Source: Gnetum montanum (taxonomy: Eukaryota > Streptophyta > Gnetopsida > Gnetales > Gnetaceae). Taken from it: DNA of 64,000 nucleotides. Within the stretch, counting starts at the first letter, position 1. Each line of letters starts with the position of its first letter. Where the stretch lies: assembly GCA_015680685.1 (NCBI GenBank), contig MNCI01011140.1:688523-752522 (forward strand). The letters are read 5' to 3'. The position numbers were made by a program, and so were the translations under genes. Shown in pieces: positions 1 to 10,394 of the stretch. The notes below the pieces were generated by a model. It was not told the DNA's origin, made no database searches, and saw only the letters and a program-made list of their open reading frames with translations.

Positions 1-368
1 AGGTACAAGATCTATTTATGATGTTATCTATAAGATAATAAACTTTTGAATCTGGCTGATTACCTCTAATATGCTTCCAATAAAAGTTTGTGTTGCCTTT
101 TACATTTAACCATAACTTTCCTAGCACTTGTTTAATACCCTCCTACTTGTCCCAGGCTAAGAAGACATTACATTGATCTAGCTTCCTAGACCCTTTAGTC
201 ATGGAAATGCTCTAAGATAAAGTCAAGATGCTAATAGAGCATACAATCAAATTTTGAACTATGAAAGATCAACATCATCATAATTACTAAGATGCATTAC
301 ATATAAACCATGATCAATGAATAGAAGAACATATAGAAAATTGTATCAAGAACTAGAAACATGTGTAT
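1..368. other. Left flank of element E1, nothing recognised
   Basis: AT-rich sequence with no coding frame, repeat or RNA motif that I can support. It is the site into which element E1 inserted. Confidence 0.5.
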
Positions 369-373
369 ATATG
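369..373. repeat. Target-site duplication of E1, left copy
   Basis: The five bases ATATG directly precede the TG that opens the left LTR and are repeated directly after the CA that closes the right LTR. A 5-bp duplication is what Ty3/gypsy integration leaves, and its survival shows both element ends are original. Confidence 0.85.
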
Positions 374-1213
374 TGATGGGACATGATATCGCATGGGCCG
401 CGATATCGCTTACCCAATATTTCATCCCCCATGATATCGCTCTTCCCCTGCGATATCGCGTACGCGATATCGTAGTCTGCTGCAATGTCTCTAAATAAGA
501 AGCGGCTCTCCCTTGTTCATCATTAGGAGTTAGATGGTAGCGAAGCTATGGTAGTTTGATCCCTCCAGAGATAGATTATTTTCCAGTGTCTGCCCGCAGT
601 GTGGTGAATGTAATTGTACAACATCCTTTATTCAAGTGTAACATGCTTGGACACGCACATGACTGGAAATAAAGATCAAGATTACTTCATCATTGTAGCA
701 TTCACTTTGTTTATTTATTTATTTATTCAATTAGTATTTACTGCTTTCTTAATTAGTCTCTCATCCTTATCTCCTAGTAACGTAGAATGAGTATGACTTG
801 ATTACGAGCATTTAAGTATGACTACTTGGTAACCTAGTGGCGTACCTAGGATCTATGCTTGGTAATCCCAATGGTAGTAGTGAACAAAGTCCAAGATGTG
901 TACAGATAATCAAGGAACGGATGCTCATTGCACTTAGGCTAGTTTATATTTTCTCTTACCCTTCTAGCTTAGTTAATATTACTTTCCACTGCCTTCAGGA
1001 GTATCATTAGATTAGAAACCACATCATACACCTCACTCTGGACTAAACCATACGTGACAATTATAATACTAGTCCAAGTCGGAAGACAGCGAACTACGAC
1101 CTAAGGCTACTGTCTAGGTGTCACAACTAGTCCATCTATGGAGTTCAACCAAATTGTGCATGAAAACACTTGTATTCATATGGTTGAGTGTAGGGGTACC
1201 TTGCCACTCAACA
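374..1213 (+). repeat. E1 5' LTR
   Basis: Pairs along its whole length with 5982-6811. It opens with a cluster of GATATC-centred palindromes, followed by a TATA-box position at 490-497 that reads TCTAAATA here (TATAAATA in the right LTR). Its distal half resembles the distal half of the E7 LTRs, for example around CTTGGTAACCTAGT and AAGATGTGTAC, so the two families are sisters. Confidence 0.87.
391..472 (+). promoter_or_regulatory. E1 LTR palindrome block upstream of TATA
   Basis: Repeated GCGATATCGC-like units, including a perfect 22-bp palindrome at 451-472 centred on CGCGTACGCG and flanked by GATATC on each side. The block is CpG-dense inside otherwise AT-rich DNA and ends ~18 bp before the TATA position. 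The right LTR carries the same block at about 5991-6062 with a few substitutions. Inferred role: binding sites for a host factor at the element promoter. Confidence 0.6.
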
Positions 1214-1214
1214 T

Positions 1215-1232
1215 AGGCACCATTGCCGGGAA
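1215..1232 (+). other. E1 primer-binding site (tRNA-Asp type)
   Basis: Starts one base after the 5' LTR. About 14 of 18 bases match the complement of the plant tRNA-Asp 3' end (consensus TGGCGCCGTTGCCGGGGA). This primer is characteristic of Athila and Tat relatives. Confidence 0.75.
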
Positions 1233-1345
1233 CAGTGCTAGTTATCTAGATTAGTTACATCATACAAGGCCATTGTATAAGGACTTAACGATATATCTCT
1301 TAGAAAGAACTAATTATAAAAAGTCACATAAATTCACACACAACA

Positions 1346-3121
1346 ATGCCTCTCCTACAAGAACATGATAATGCCACACTTAGTGAGGAAGTTCATTGGA
1401 GAACCAACGAACTCTATGACAATGAAAATTGTGAAATGGGATTTTCCTATAAACATGAATGAAAACAACGTCATCATAATGCATGAAAGCCTAACTTACC
1501 TAATGATGATGAACTCCCACTGGCCACTACAAGCCTAACGCAAATACAAGAGGTTGTTCGAATCTCACATAGGCATCATAAAGAGAGCTGTCTACCTAGG
1601 CTCGATTTAAACAACTTTCCTAAATTTTCAGCAGGCTATGACTTAGATCTGCAACAACATTTACAAGCCTTCTACAATGCCTGCACATGGAACAACATTG
1701 ACAATGGATGGCAAAAAATTAAGTTCTTTTCTATGACACTCGTTGACCAAGAAAAAGTATGGTATAAATTGTTAAAACCAAATTCAATATGACATTGGTC
1801 AACAATGGTAGAAGTCTTTAACGAAAAATATCAAACCTACGCAAGAGTGTCAACCTTGAGGAAACAAATCCAAGNTTAAGAGCTTATTAAGTGAGTAGTA
1901 AAAGAAGAAGGAGATATGGCTAGATGGGAGAGTGTTGAAAAACATCAATGGGACCAAAATTTCAACTTAACAAAGGTCCATGATCATACAAAGGAGAAAT
2001 CAACCAATCTCAAGGTGGAAACATCATCTTTTCCAATACAACAAACATTAGAAGAAGCCAAGGCAAAGATCAATAAGATGTTGGAATGAATGTATCAAAA
2101 GTGTGGAGAATTTATCAACACTATTGGAGATAGAGTTTTGACAACCCAAGAAGCAGGATGAAATAGTAGACAATCCGAAAGAAGGGATAAGGAAAATAAG
2201 AGCTCAACTACTAATCATACGTACGAATGTAACATATGCTTGTACGATCACCCCAAAGTCCAATGCCCAATATTGTTACATTTACATGAGCATTGGGGAA
2301 ACATGTTGCATCCAAAGTTTGTACAGAGATACTGTGTTCGATCACAGTGGCAACAATCCCAATCGTGGGGGAGACCACCCTTAGATTGGAGGCACCCTTC
2401 ATATTATCCGAATCCAAACAATTATCAAGTTCAACATCCTATTTCTCCAACTAGGCCACCATTCTCTATCGCACCACATTACTATTCTCCACAATACTAT
2501 CAACCCATGCCTCCAACACAACCACCACATTGTGCACCTTATCCTCCTCCTAACTTTTAGCATTCTCATTCTTTTCCTTCTTCCACATCACCACCAATTG
2601 TTCCTAAGGTGTCTACACCACCACAACAATCCATGAACAACACTTGTGCTACTACTACTAACAGCAGTGAAAAGCCTCCTCAACATCAAAAGCATCCTTT
2701 ATTTAAACATAGTCGTAAGAATGGACAACACAATTCTGAGGCCACTGCATATTCCAACCCAGCACAAGTCCCACACTGTGGTGCACCCTTACCTTCAAAC
2801 CCAATGCCTCATGTAACTTCATTAGGGCCACCAACTAACACTCCAACAACCATACGGCCTAATGAACATAATCATGGGAGGCATCATCCCAATCCTTGCA
2901 TACCATCTAACGGTCACAAACATCATAGTGGGTCAACTCATTATTTGGGAACTACATCGCATAAAGTGCCCTACTATGCTTAGTATAATCAAGTGTGTGA
3001 ACCCCAACGGGGTAAGTATGGACCAATCCTAATACTTCCAACATGCAAAGATCCTCATCTTCCATTTATTAATCCTTACCATACTCAATCGCTTAGTTAT
3101 GGGGGATACCCCCCATTTTAA
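1346..3121 (+). pseudogene. E1 gag (decayed, one continuous frame)
   Basis: Structural polyprotein of the retrotransposon particle. One frame runs from ATG 1346 to TAA 3121 (about 591 codons) with roughly nine in-frame stops and no obvious frameshift. Around 1600-1870 it shows the retrotransposon gag core, with an FPKFSAGYD start and the pattern HLQAFYNAC followed by a WYKLL segment, closely matching E7 gag near 51000-51190. At about 2226-2265 there is a zinc knuckle with spacing C-x2-C-x3-H-x4-C. From 2390 to 2980 the tail is rich in Pro, His, Tyr and Gln. The frame stops before any protease appears, so gag is not fused to pol here. One ambiguous base (n) lies at 1875. Confidence 0.78.
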
Positions 3122-4530
3122 TAACAAGCAGGATTAATAAATATTTTTCATTTTTCTTTAATTTTTCAATTTTTGTTTTCCATTTTTTCATTTTTCAACT
3201 TTTTGTTTTATCTTTTTATCTTTTTATATTTTTGTGTTTTTATCTTTTTACATTTTTGTAAGTAATCTCATCTATGAATAAAACACTAATGTAGATCATT
3301 GGTTGAGGTGTGTTTTATGTCATCGTGTCTCAAGTGATCAATTATTTGGAACAGTGAGCCCATTACACCCACTCATCCACTCTATAAATAAGAGGTTATG
3401 TTCAAGGGTACAGTGATATTCTTAACATTTTTAACACTTGAAATTAATTTTGTGTTCATTGTAGCCAGAATGAAGAAGGATGGACCAAGAGGGAATGATT
3501 AGGATGTGACATCAAGGGAACTTGCAGATTCTCTTTGGTGGCATCTGTGGGAGTTATCATGCAACGTGGTTATAGTAAGATCCTTGTAGATCTAATGAAA
3601 AATGGGAGTAAGAGTAATCACAAGGGCACTCGAAATCAAACGTTGTTCTAGGGGTCCCATTGGAAAGACATGCATCCATGCCTGAAGGTTGGCGGCTTCT
3701 CTGGATTCAGTAAAGTTCAGTAAAAAACAAGAGAGAAAAAAGAGAAAAGAAAAGAAAAAAAAAGTGCCATAAAACAAAAGTCACTCCTCCCTTGAACAAA
3801 AATCCAAGGATCGTATGCCTTGTTGTTATGGTACTCTCATAGTTGCTCATCATGGGATGAAACAATGCGATGTCACTAATTAGAAGGATGGACTTGGTCC
3901 TGATCTTGGAATGACGGGTTAATGACACCTTAATCATGCTTTACACGTAGGATTCGTTGTGCCCTGGGTCAGTTACCTCATGTCCCAATCTCTACGATCC
4001 CTTTCTATAGTTCATCTCATCTCATTGTTCATGTAATTGTAGCTCGTGTCCCGTGTAACATAGAATTCTTACCTCATTCTAGTGATATTTACATGTGTGT
4101 GTTTTGTGGAGTTAGTGCGGATTACATTTAACCCTCCTAGTGCCCATGAACACTTTAAGTGTGGTTACACAAGGGCATTATAGGTTGGAACCTGCTTTGG
4201 GGAGGACCCACTTGTGTAATTTTTGTTGTGATCTTCACTTACGACATAGCTCACACACACCATTTCTTACCCTCAACTTAATTTTCAATTGATTTTCTTT
4301 CCCTATTATTATCCCTCTAAATTTAACATTCCCTTGTACCATTACATGCCCTTTTTTCTTACCACCCAAGGTTTTCTTGATAAAATCCACACCATTGTCA
4401 TTAATTGTGCCTTTCAAATTAATGAAATTTCCCTAGAACATTTTGATCATAGCTAATGTCCTCAATTTCCAACATTAATTTTGAAAAAATCATTCAAAAA
4501 AGTCAATCTTTTTATAGTCTCTCACATTAC
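3122..4530 (+). other. E1 spacer between gag and the internal promoter block
   Basis: Noncoding, starting with a T-rich stretch (3140-3260). It is about as long as, and compositionally similar to, the spacer after pol in E7 (56231-57732). A purine tract TATGGGGGATA sits at its left edge (3099). I see no pol remnant, so the pol loss seems to have joined the end of gag to the end of pol cleanly. Confidence 0.5.
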
Positions 4531-4600
4531 TTGGGACGAGATATCACGTATGTGATGTATCGTACGCAATATCACGTGCCCATCTGCCTATAAATAGGTA
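4531..4600 (+). promoter_or_regulatory. Internal LTR-like promoter block of E1
   Basis: Contains GAGATATCACGT, ATCGTACGCAATATCACGTG and, 17 bp later, TATAAATA at 4589-4596. The same elements occur in the same order at the start of the E1 LTR (for example ACGCAATATCGTG at 5989 and TATAAATA at 6082). The block lies about 475 bp upstream of the 3' ORF start. Inferred: a second promoter, homologous to the LTR promoter, that drives the 3' ORF. Confidence 0.55.
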
Positions 4601-5060
4601 CCCCCACTACAACCCTTAGCATCATTTTGTCATTCACATGGGGGGATTTTTTGAAATTTTTCTTTGTGACTTGCGATTGCATGACCCTTGCTTTTCTCAC
4701 TCATATCTTGCTTGCTAGTGCTCTGATTTTAATGTCGTTTGAACCTGCTTGAACCTGGAGTGTTCAGTTTAGTCGTGGGGGAGAGACACTTGCCGAAAAG
4801 TGCCTAAATTTTTTGAAATTTACCATCACCCAAAGGACATAAATTAGGGTAATTAACTTTAACACTTAGAATAAGTGTGCCTAAAAATCATATAACCCTT
4901 AGGCATACTGGGAAATTAAACATGGAAACCACCTAAGTCACACGACCCATTATTACAAACTTTCGAGTACTATCACACTTGATAACATAAGATCTTTAAT
5001 TATGGAAAGCAATAAGGTATAACTTAACTCTAAAAATAACCTTACTAACGCTTGGCCCGT

Positions 5061-5070
5061 GTGATTGCAG
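5061..5070 (+). promoter_or_regulatory. Candidate 3' splice site abutting the 3' ORF start
   Basis: GTGATTGCAG ends exactly at the ATG of the 3' ORF. E7 has GTGATTATAG in the same place before its ATG (58234). Splicing of the downstream ORF is known for some plant env-like elements. The donor is not identified here. Confidence 0.45.
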
Positions 5071-5838
5071 ATGGCCCCAAAACATGGATAATAGGAGGGT
5101 CTTGCCTAAGGTGGAAAGAAACGATCTCAGAGAGGTGGAAGACAAGGTCCTGCCAGACAACATGTAGAACAGGAGGAGAAATCATTTAGCATCCATCAAG
5201 ATGAACCTCCTACCAGATGGTTTGGGCAGGCAGAAGGAGGAGCTGCTGCTGCACTTGAACTAGGACAACAACTCATGTTGCCCCCGGAATGTGTTCAGGC
5301 TATCTATGAGAAGTCCACATTCGCTGTGGTAATTGAGGAGTTAAACTTTGAATCTTTCACAAAGTTCACTCCTGAGGCTATTAGGGATCACCTCAAAGGG
5401 TCTCCCTTATGTCCTATCCTCTTCGAAAATGGTGCCTGGTACCTAGGAGAAATGTACCAATTTTGGCACAATAAAGAAGAAGGCACCACAGTTAACAATT
5501 GTGGTGTGACTATTGATTTATCTATTCAAGCCATTTCAGAAGTATTAAATCTTCCGAATACAGGGCCAAAGGTTGCTCAGAACCAGCTTGACACTTTCAG
5601 AATCGAGCAACTTAATAAATTGTTGACAGAGAGTAAAAGGATGGTGGAAGAAAAAGAGAAGGTTGACTAGGCTGCCTCTATGGCACAAGCACAAACTTAC
5701 GCACATGCCAAGGCACTCATGGCCTTACAAGAGGAGAAAATCCAGGCCATACTTCAATGCCATCAAATGCCAAGACCTAGAGCAAAAGACAAATGGAAGG
5801 CCCTAATGGAGAAGCCACCGCCACTAGGAACTACATGA
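5071..5838 (+). pseudogene. E1 3' ORF, putative plant transposon protein domain
   Basis: Post-pol ORF of 256 codons (ATG 5071, TGA 5836) in one frame. Three stops fall in the first 13 codons and one at 5668. Residues ~69-170 hold a pattern (LNFESFTKFTP..., a segment around YQFWHN, then ISEVLNLP) resembling the domain called putative plant transposon protein (Pfam PF20167 from memory), which is common in Athila-type downstream ORFs. A charged helical stretch follows (EQLNKLLTESKRMVEEKEKV). The E7 homologue is about 940 codons and carries a long coiled coil absent here, so this copy is shortened as well as mutated. Function unknown; it is placed where some relatives have an env-like gene, but I see no membrane segment. 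Confidence 0.65.
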
Positions 5839-5970
5839 GTTCCAAATTTTTGCAGTTATAGTATTTGTATGTTGTGTTTTCTTCCCACATTGCAGCATTG
5901 TCCCATTTCTTTTTCCATCAATAATATCCACTGTGTAATCACTGTAACTCACGGACAAGTTTTTATTCAA

Positions 5971-5981
5971 TCATGGGGGTA
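5971..5981 (+). other. E1 polypurine tract
   Basis: TCATGGGGGTA directly abuts the TG of the 3' LTR and is the plus-strand priming site. E7 has the same TCATGGGGGTA before its 3' LTR. Confidence 0.75.
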
Positions 5982-6811
5982 TGATGGAACGCAATATCGT
6001 GTCCGCAGCGATATCGCGTACACGATATCACGTCTTCCCCTGCGATATCATGTACACGATATCACATTCTGCTGCAATGTCTATAAATAAGAAGTGGCTC
6101 TCCCTTGTTCATCATTAGGAGTTACATTGTAGCGAAGCTCTGGTAGTTTGATCCCTCCAGAGATAGATTATTTTCCAATGTCTACCTGCAGTGTGGTGAA
6201 TGTAATTTTACGACATCCTTTATTCGAGTGTGGCGTGCTTGGACACGCACATGACCAGCAATAAAGATTGAGATTACTTCATCATTGCAGCATTCACTTT
6301 GTTTATTTATTTATTTATTCAATTGTTATTTACAGCTTTCTTAATTAGTCTCTCACCCTTATCTCCTAGTAATGTAGAATGAGTACGACTTGATTATGAG
6401 CATTTAAGTGTGACTACTTGGTAACCCAATGGCATACCTAGGATCTGTGCTTGGTAATCCCAGTGGTAGTCCTACACGAAGTCAAAGATGTGTATGGATA
6501 ATCAAGGAACGAATGCTCATCCCACTTAGGCTAGTTTAGATTTTCTCTTAACCTTTCCTCCTAGCTTAGTTAATATTACTTTCCACTGCCTTCAGGAGTA
6601 GCATTAGATTAGAAACCACATCATACACCTCACTCTGGACTAAACCATATGTGATAATTATAATACTATTCTAGATGGGAAGACAGCAAACTGCGATCTA
6701 AGGCTAACTGTCTAGGTGTCACAACTAGTCCGTCTACGGAGTTCGACCGGATCGTGCGTGAAAATGCTTATATTCGTATGGTTGAGTGTAGGGGTACCTC
6801 GCCACTCAACA
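5982..6811 (+). repeat. E1 3' LTR
   Basis: Pairs with 374-1213. It keeps the canonical TATAAATA at 6082-6089 that is mutated in the 5' LTR, and the GATATC palindrome block at about 5991-6062. It ends in CTCAACA followed by the target duplication ATATG. Confidence 0.87.
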
Positions 6812-6816
6812 ATATG
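6812..6816. repeat. Target-site duplication of E1, right copy
   Basis: ATATG, identical to 369-373. Confidence 0.85.
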
Positions 6817-7099
6817 TTTCAAATGATACTAAAAATTCCAAGTTGATAATAACTTCCACTAGAAGAAGTGCATAAAATCTATCACACAATATATCAAACA
6901 TCACTACAAAAGTAAGAATATAGCTAAGATAAGTGGCTCTAGCAAAACATATAGAATGATAACTATTAATCTATAAACCTAATCCTATTAATATGCATGC
7001 ATAACAAGAATAAATAAGATATATGACTAATTCTTAAACCTTACACATGCCCTAACATGTATATCTCTATCATATATTCAATATAACCATGATCATGTG
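6817..7099. other. Flank between E1 and E2, nothing recognised
   Basis: AT-rich with no supported feature. It is the continuation of the locus interrupted by E1. Confidence 0.4.
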
Positions 7100-9807
7100 T
7101 CTTTGATGTCATTTCGTTGTTTGTTGCAGAAGGGTCATTCCTACTTTGTAGTTTCAATTAGTGAGTATCCTTCTTCATTTTGGATCAATGAGATTCTTAT
7201 TATTCATGAGTTTCATGATGGTTTCCATTCATAGTTACTTAGTTTTCCTCCTAAGTATGATGTTAAATTTGAGATATTTCTCTAACTCGATGTTGAACCT
7301 ATCTCCAAGGTTCCACATAAGATTTCTTCTATTTACTTATCAAAACTAAAGATTTAGATTTAGGAGTTACTTGAAAAGGGACTAATTCATCTAAGTGTGT
7401 CTCCTTGAGGTGCTCTTATCCACTTTTTCAAGAATAAAAATGGTAGTATGCAATTCTCCATCAACTATTGGTAGTTGAATCAAGTAATGATGAAAAACAA
7501 GTAACTCTTGCTATGAATAGATGATTTGTTTGACTAATTGAGATAAGCTCAGGTATTCTTGAAAGTAGATCTAAAGTTTGAGTACCACTAGGTTTGCATT
7601 AGAGAGGAGGATGTCTCAAAGATAGCCTTCAAGACATTGTATAGACACTATGAGTTCTTGGTTTTGCCATTTGGACTTACAAATGCTCCTACAGTATTCA
7701 TGCATCTCATGAACAATGTCACAAGGGCCTACTTGGACCAATTTTTCATTATGTTTATTGATGACATTTTAATGTATTTTTCATTAGAATAGTTGCATGA
7801 GTAGCATTTGAGAATAGTTTTGCAAATGCTTTGAGAGCATTAGTTATTTACCTAACCTACAAAGTACTTATTGTGGCATCAAAAGATTTAATTCTTGGGA
7901 CATGTTGTTTTGGAGGCTAGTATAATGGTGGAGCCACTAAAATATTAGTTATTCAAGATTAAGTTGTTCCTAAGGATGTTGGAGAGGTTTCCAGTTTTCT
8001 TGAGTTGGTTGGTTATTATAAGATATTAGTTTTGATTTCTTATGGAAACCACATTGATTGAATACTTTTGATGAACTCAAGAGTAGACTAAGCTCGAATC
8101 CTATTTTGATTTTACCTACTATATGCAAACTATTTAACATTTATACTAATGCATCAAGAAAAGGTTGTGCATGTGTTCCCATATAAGAAGGTAAAGTGGT
8201 AGCATACGTCTCATGAGATGCACTATTCCACATAGGATTTTGAGCTAGAAGAAATGACATTTACCTTGAAGGTTTAGTGCTACTATTTGTTTGGTGAGCA
8301 GTTGACAATTTGGAAAAATCATAAGCAATTGCAATACCTGATGAATTAAATTGAGTTGAACCTATGGCAAAAGAGGTGAGTTGAGCTATTGATCAATTTT
8401 GATTTTACCATCCAATACTGGATAGAAAAAAGCAGTGTTGTTGTGGATGCCTTAACCTATGTGGCTAATAAACTCCATAATTTTATGATCTAGTTGGATA
8501 TGTTAGATGAGATTAATTAAAATAGCAATGTGATCCTTGGTGTGAGCAAGTTAAATAGTTAGATGACTTTTTAATGATAATTGATGTATTGGAGTTGCTT
8601 CATCATAAGGATTAGGTGTATGTACTAAATCCTTATAACAACATCTATTAGAGGAAGCACATCTTAATAGGCTTCAACTATATCCAAGAAGTAACAAGAT
8701 GTATCAAATGTTGAAGAGGTTATAGTAGTGGCCAGTTATAAGGAGGTAGATTAGGAAATTTATGACTAGATATTTAGTTTACAAACAGGTTAAGCTTGAA
8801 CATCAATGACTAGGTGGCTACTTATACCCTCACACTATTTTAGAGTGGAAGTGAAAGGTCATTGGTATTAATGTCATTGCTGATTTGCCTCACACTAGGA
8901 GTGGAAAGGATGTTATTCTTGCTATTGTTGACTTGTTAACCAAGTTGGATCATTTTTTAGCTATAAAGACTTTAGCTAGTGCAGAGAATGCTACATAGTT
9001 ATTCATCTTAGAGATTATTTGGATACATGGAATTTCTACCAAGATTATCTCATATCATGATGCCAAATTTACTTCTTGGGTCTAGCATGCATTCATGAAT
9101 AGCTTGGACACTAGGTTAAATATGAGTTAATCCTATCATCTACAAATACATGGGCAAGTTGTGAGGGTCATAGGTGTTGAAGGACATGCTTCAATCTTGT
9201 ACTTTATAGTTTCTAAATAGCTAGGATACTCTATTATCATCATTAGACTTTGCCTACAATAATAGCTACCAAGTGAGTTTGAAGATAACACTACATTAGG
9301 TCTTGTATGGTAGGCCTTATAGGACTCTCTTTTGTTGGGACATAATTGAAAATAGATAGTGTATTAATTTAGATATGGTAATGAGGATGATAGAGAAAAT
9401 CAAGAAGATTTAAGAGTCACTTAAAATAGTGCAAGATAAAAAGCAAGCTATGTGAATTGTAGGAGAAGGTATCTTGAGTTTGTAGTTGGTGACAACGTAT
9501 TCATTCATATCTTTTCACTAAAGGGCTTAATGCATTTTATTTGAAAAGACAAGCTTGCCTCTTATTACATCAGACAATTTAATGTTTTTTAGTAAGTTGC
9601 AGAGGTGACATATCATGTTAGTTTACCTCTATAGCTTTCAAGCATGCATGATGTATTTCATGTCTCCATGCTTCAAAAGTACATCCTCAATGATAGCAAT
9701 GCACAAATTTAGCTTGATGCCTCATACGTGCAACATCCCATTAGACTTGTGGAAAGGATGGATTGGTACTTGTGCAATAAAGTAGTTCTCATGGTAAAGG
9801 TCTTATG
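7100..9807 (+). pseudogene. E2 pol (chromovirus-like Ty3/gypsy), 5'-truncated
   Basis: Replication polyprotein of a Ty3/gypsy element, full of stops and small indels. Order: RT at ~7240-8030, with an [17 protein letters not shown] match and the catalytic region FIDDIL near 7750; RNase H at ~8040-8470; integrase zinc region at ~8630-8800; integrase core at ~8840-9350 (VIGINVIADLP, then AIVDLLTKLDHF); and the GPY/F-type C-terminus at ~9480-9730, including HDVFHVSMLQKYI. The C-terminus continues after an insertion, at 12652. No gag, protease or 5' LTR lies upstream, so the left end is truncated. Domain order and the C-terminal motif fit chromoviruses. Confidence 0.8.
9731..9807. repeat. ~75-bp direct duplication, left copy
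   Basis: Nearly identical (about two mismatches) to 12575-12651. It is E2 pol sequence (integrase C-terminus) present on both sides of the 9808-12577 insertion. Far longer than any normal retrotransposon target duplication. Confidence 0.85.
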
Positions 9808-10390
9808 TGTTGATGCATAAATTTTGGACACGCCGCCAACACCTGTGAAAACTCATTTTATGAGACTATTGCCGAGGGTGCCTCCCGTATGGGTACGGAA
9901 ACCCAGGAATAGTCTCAGCTGGAAAGGGCTATGTGACAAAATAATAATAATAATATTTTTAAGCAAAATATTAAAAACTTAAATTTAATAAGAATATTGA
10001 AAAGTTAAATAATTTGTGCAATTTAAAATAGTACAATAAATAATTCAAAATAAAATGCGAATAATAGAATTGAAAACTGTAAAAGTTATCTGCCACCACG
10101 GTTGCTTCTACACTTGGAGATGGCAGAGAGAAAAATCCATCCTATTGTTTGAAAGAAAATAAATAAATAACAAAACGATGTGCATACAACCTGTCTCTGC
10201 CAGGTTTTTGTTTATAGACAGAAAGAGGGCGTTGGTCTCTGCCACGTGGGCAGAAAAGAAAAAGAAAAGAAAAGAAAACGTGTTTGTTTCTGTATGAGAA
10301 AATAGAAAATTATATTTCAACAATTGCTACTGTAGGGCAAGCACACTGTCATCTACAATTTGCCTGCAACTACAGTTGATGTTCACTGTG
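9808..10390. other. LTR-like noncoding segment of the chimeric insertion
   Basis: Begins TGTTGATGCATAAATTTTGG, plausible as an LTR start. It includes a GC-richer stretch (CCGAGGGTGCCTCCCGTATG) and then an AT-rich part. There is no second copy in the window, so the LTR label is a guess. The minus-strand frame at 10108-10323 is not supported as a gene. Confidence 0.35.
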
Positions 10391-10394
10391 CATT

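Larger units (their letters stand above)
374..6811 (+). mobile_element. E1: pol-less Athila-type Ty3/gypsy LTR retrotransposon
   Basis: Seen: LTRs of about 840 and 830 bp starting TGATGG and ending CTCAACA, a primer-binding site matching the 3' end of tRNA-Asp, a gag reading frame, a ~1.95-kb spacer, a 3' ORF and a polypurine tract. The 5-bp duplication ATATG flanks the element. No protease, RT, RNase H or integrase is present between gag (ends 3121) and the 3' ORF (starts 5071). The tRNA-Asp primer and the post-pol ORF are typical of the Athila/Tat branch. The layout matches element E7 at 49-62 kb with the pol block removed, so E1 is read as a non-autonomous deletion derivative. By eye the LTRs differ at very roughly one base in ten, so the insertion is old. 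Confidence 0.85.

Noticed and set aside
451-472. CRISPR-like or restriction-site array
   Set aside because: Repeats are short, irregular and inside an LTR of a plant retrotransposon; there is no spacer pattern.
2211-2417. Minus-strand frame over E1 gag
   Set aside because: Shadow of the gag frame on the other strand.
10108-10323. Minus-strand Phe-rich frame as a gene
   Set aside because: Low complexity, with no start context or family pattern.
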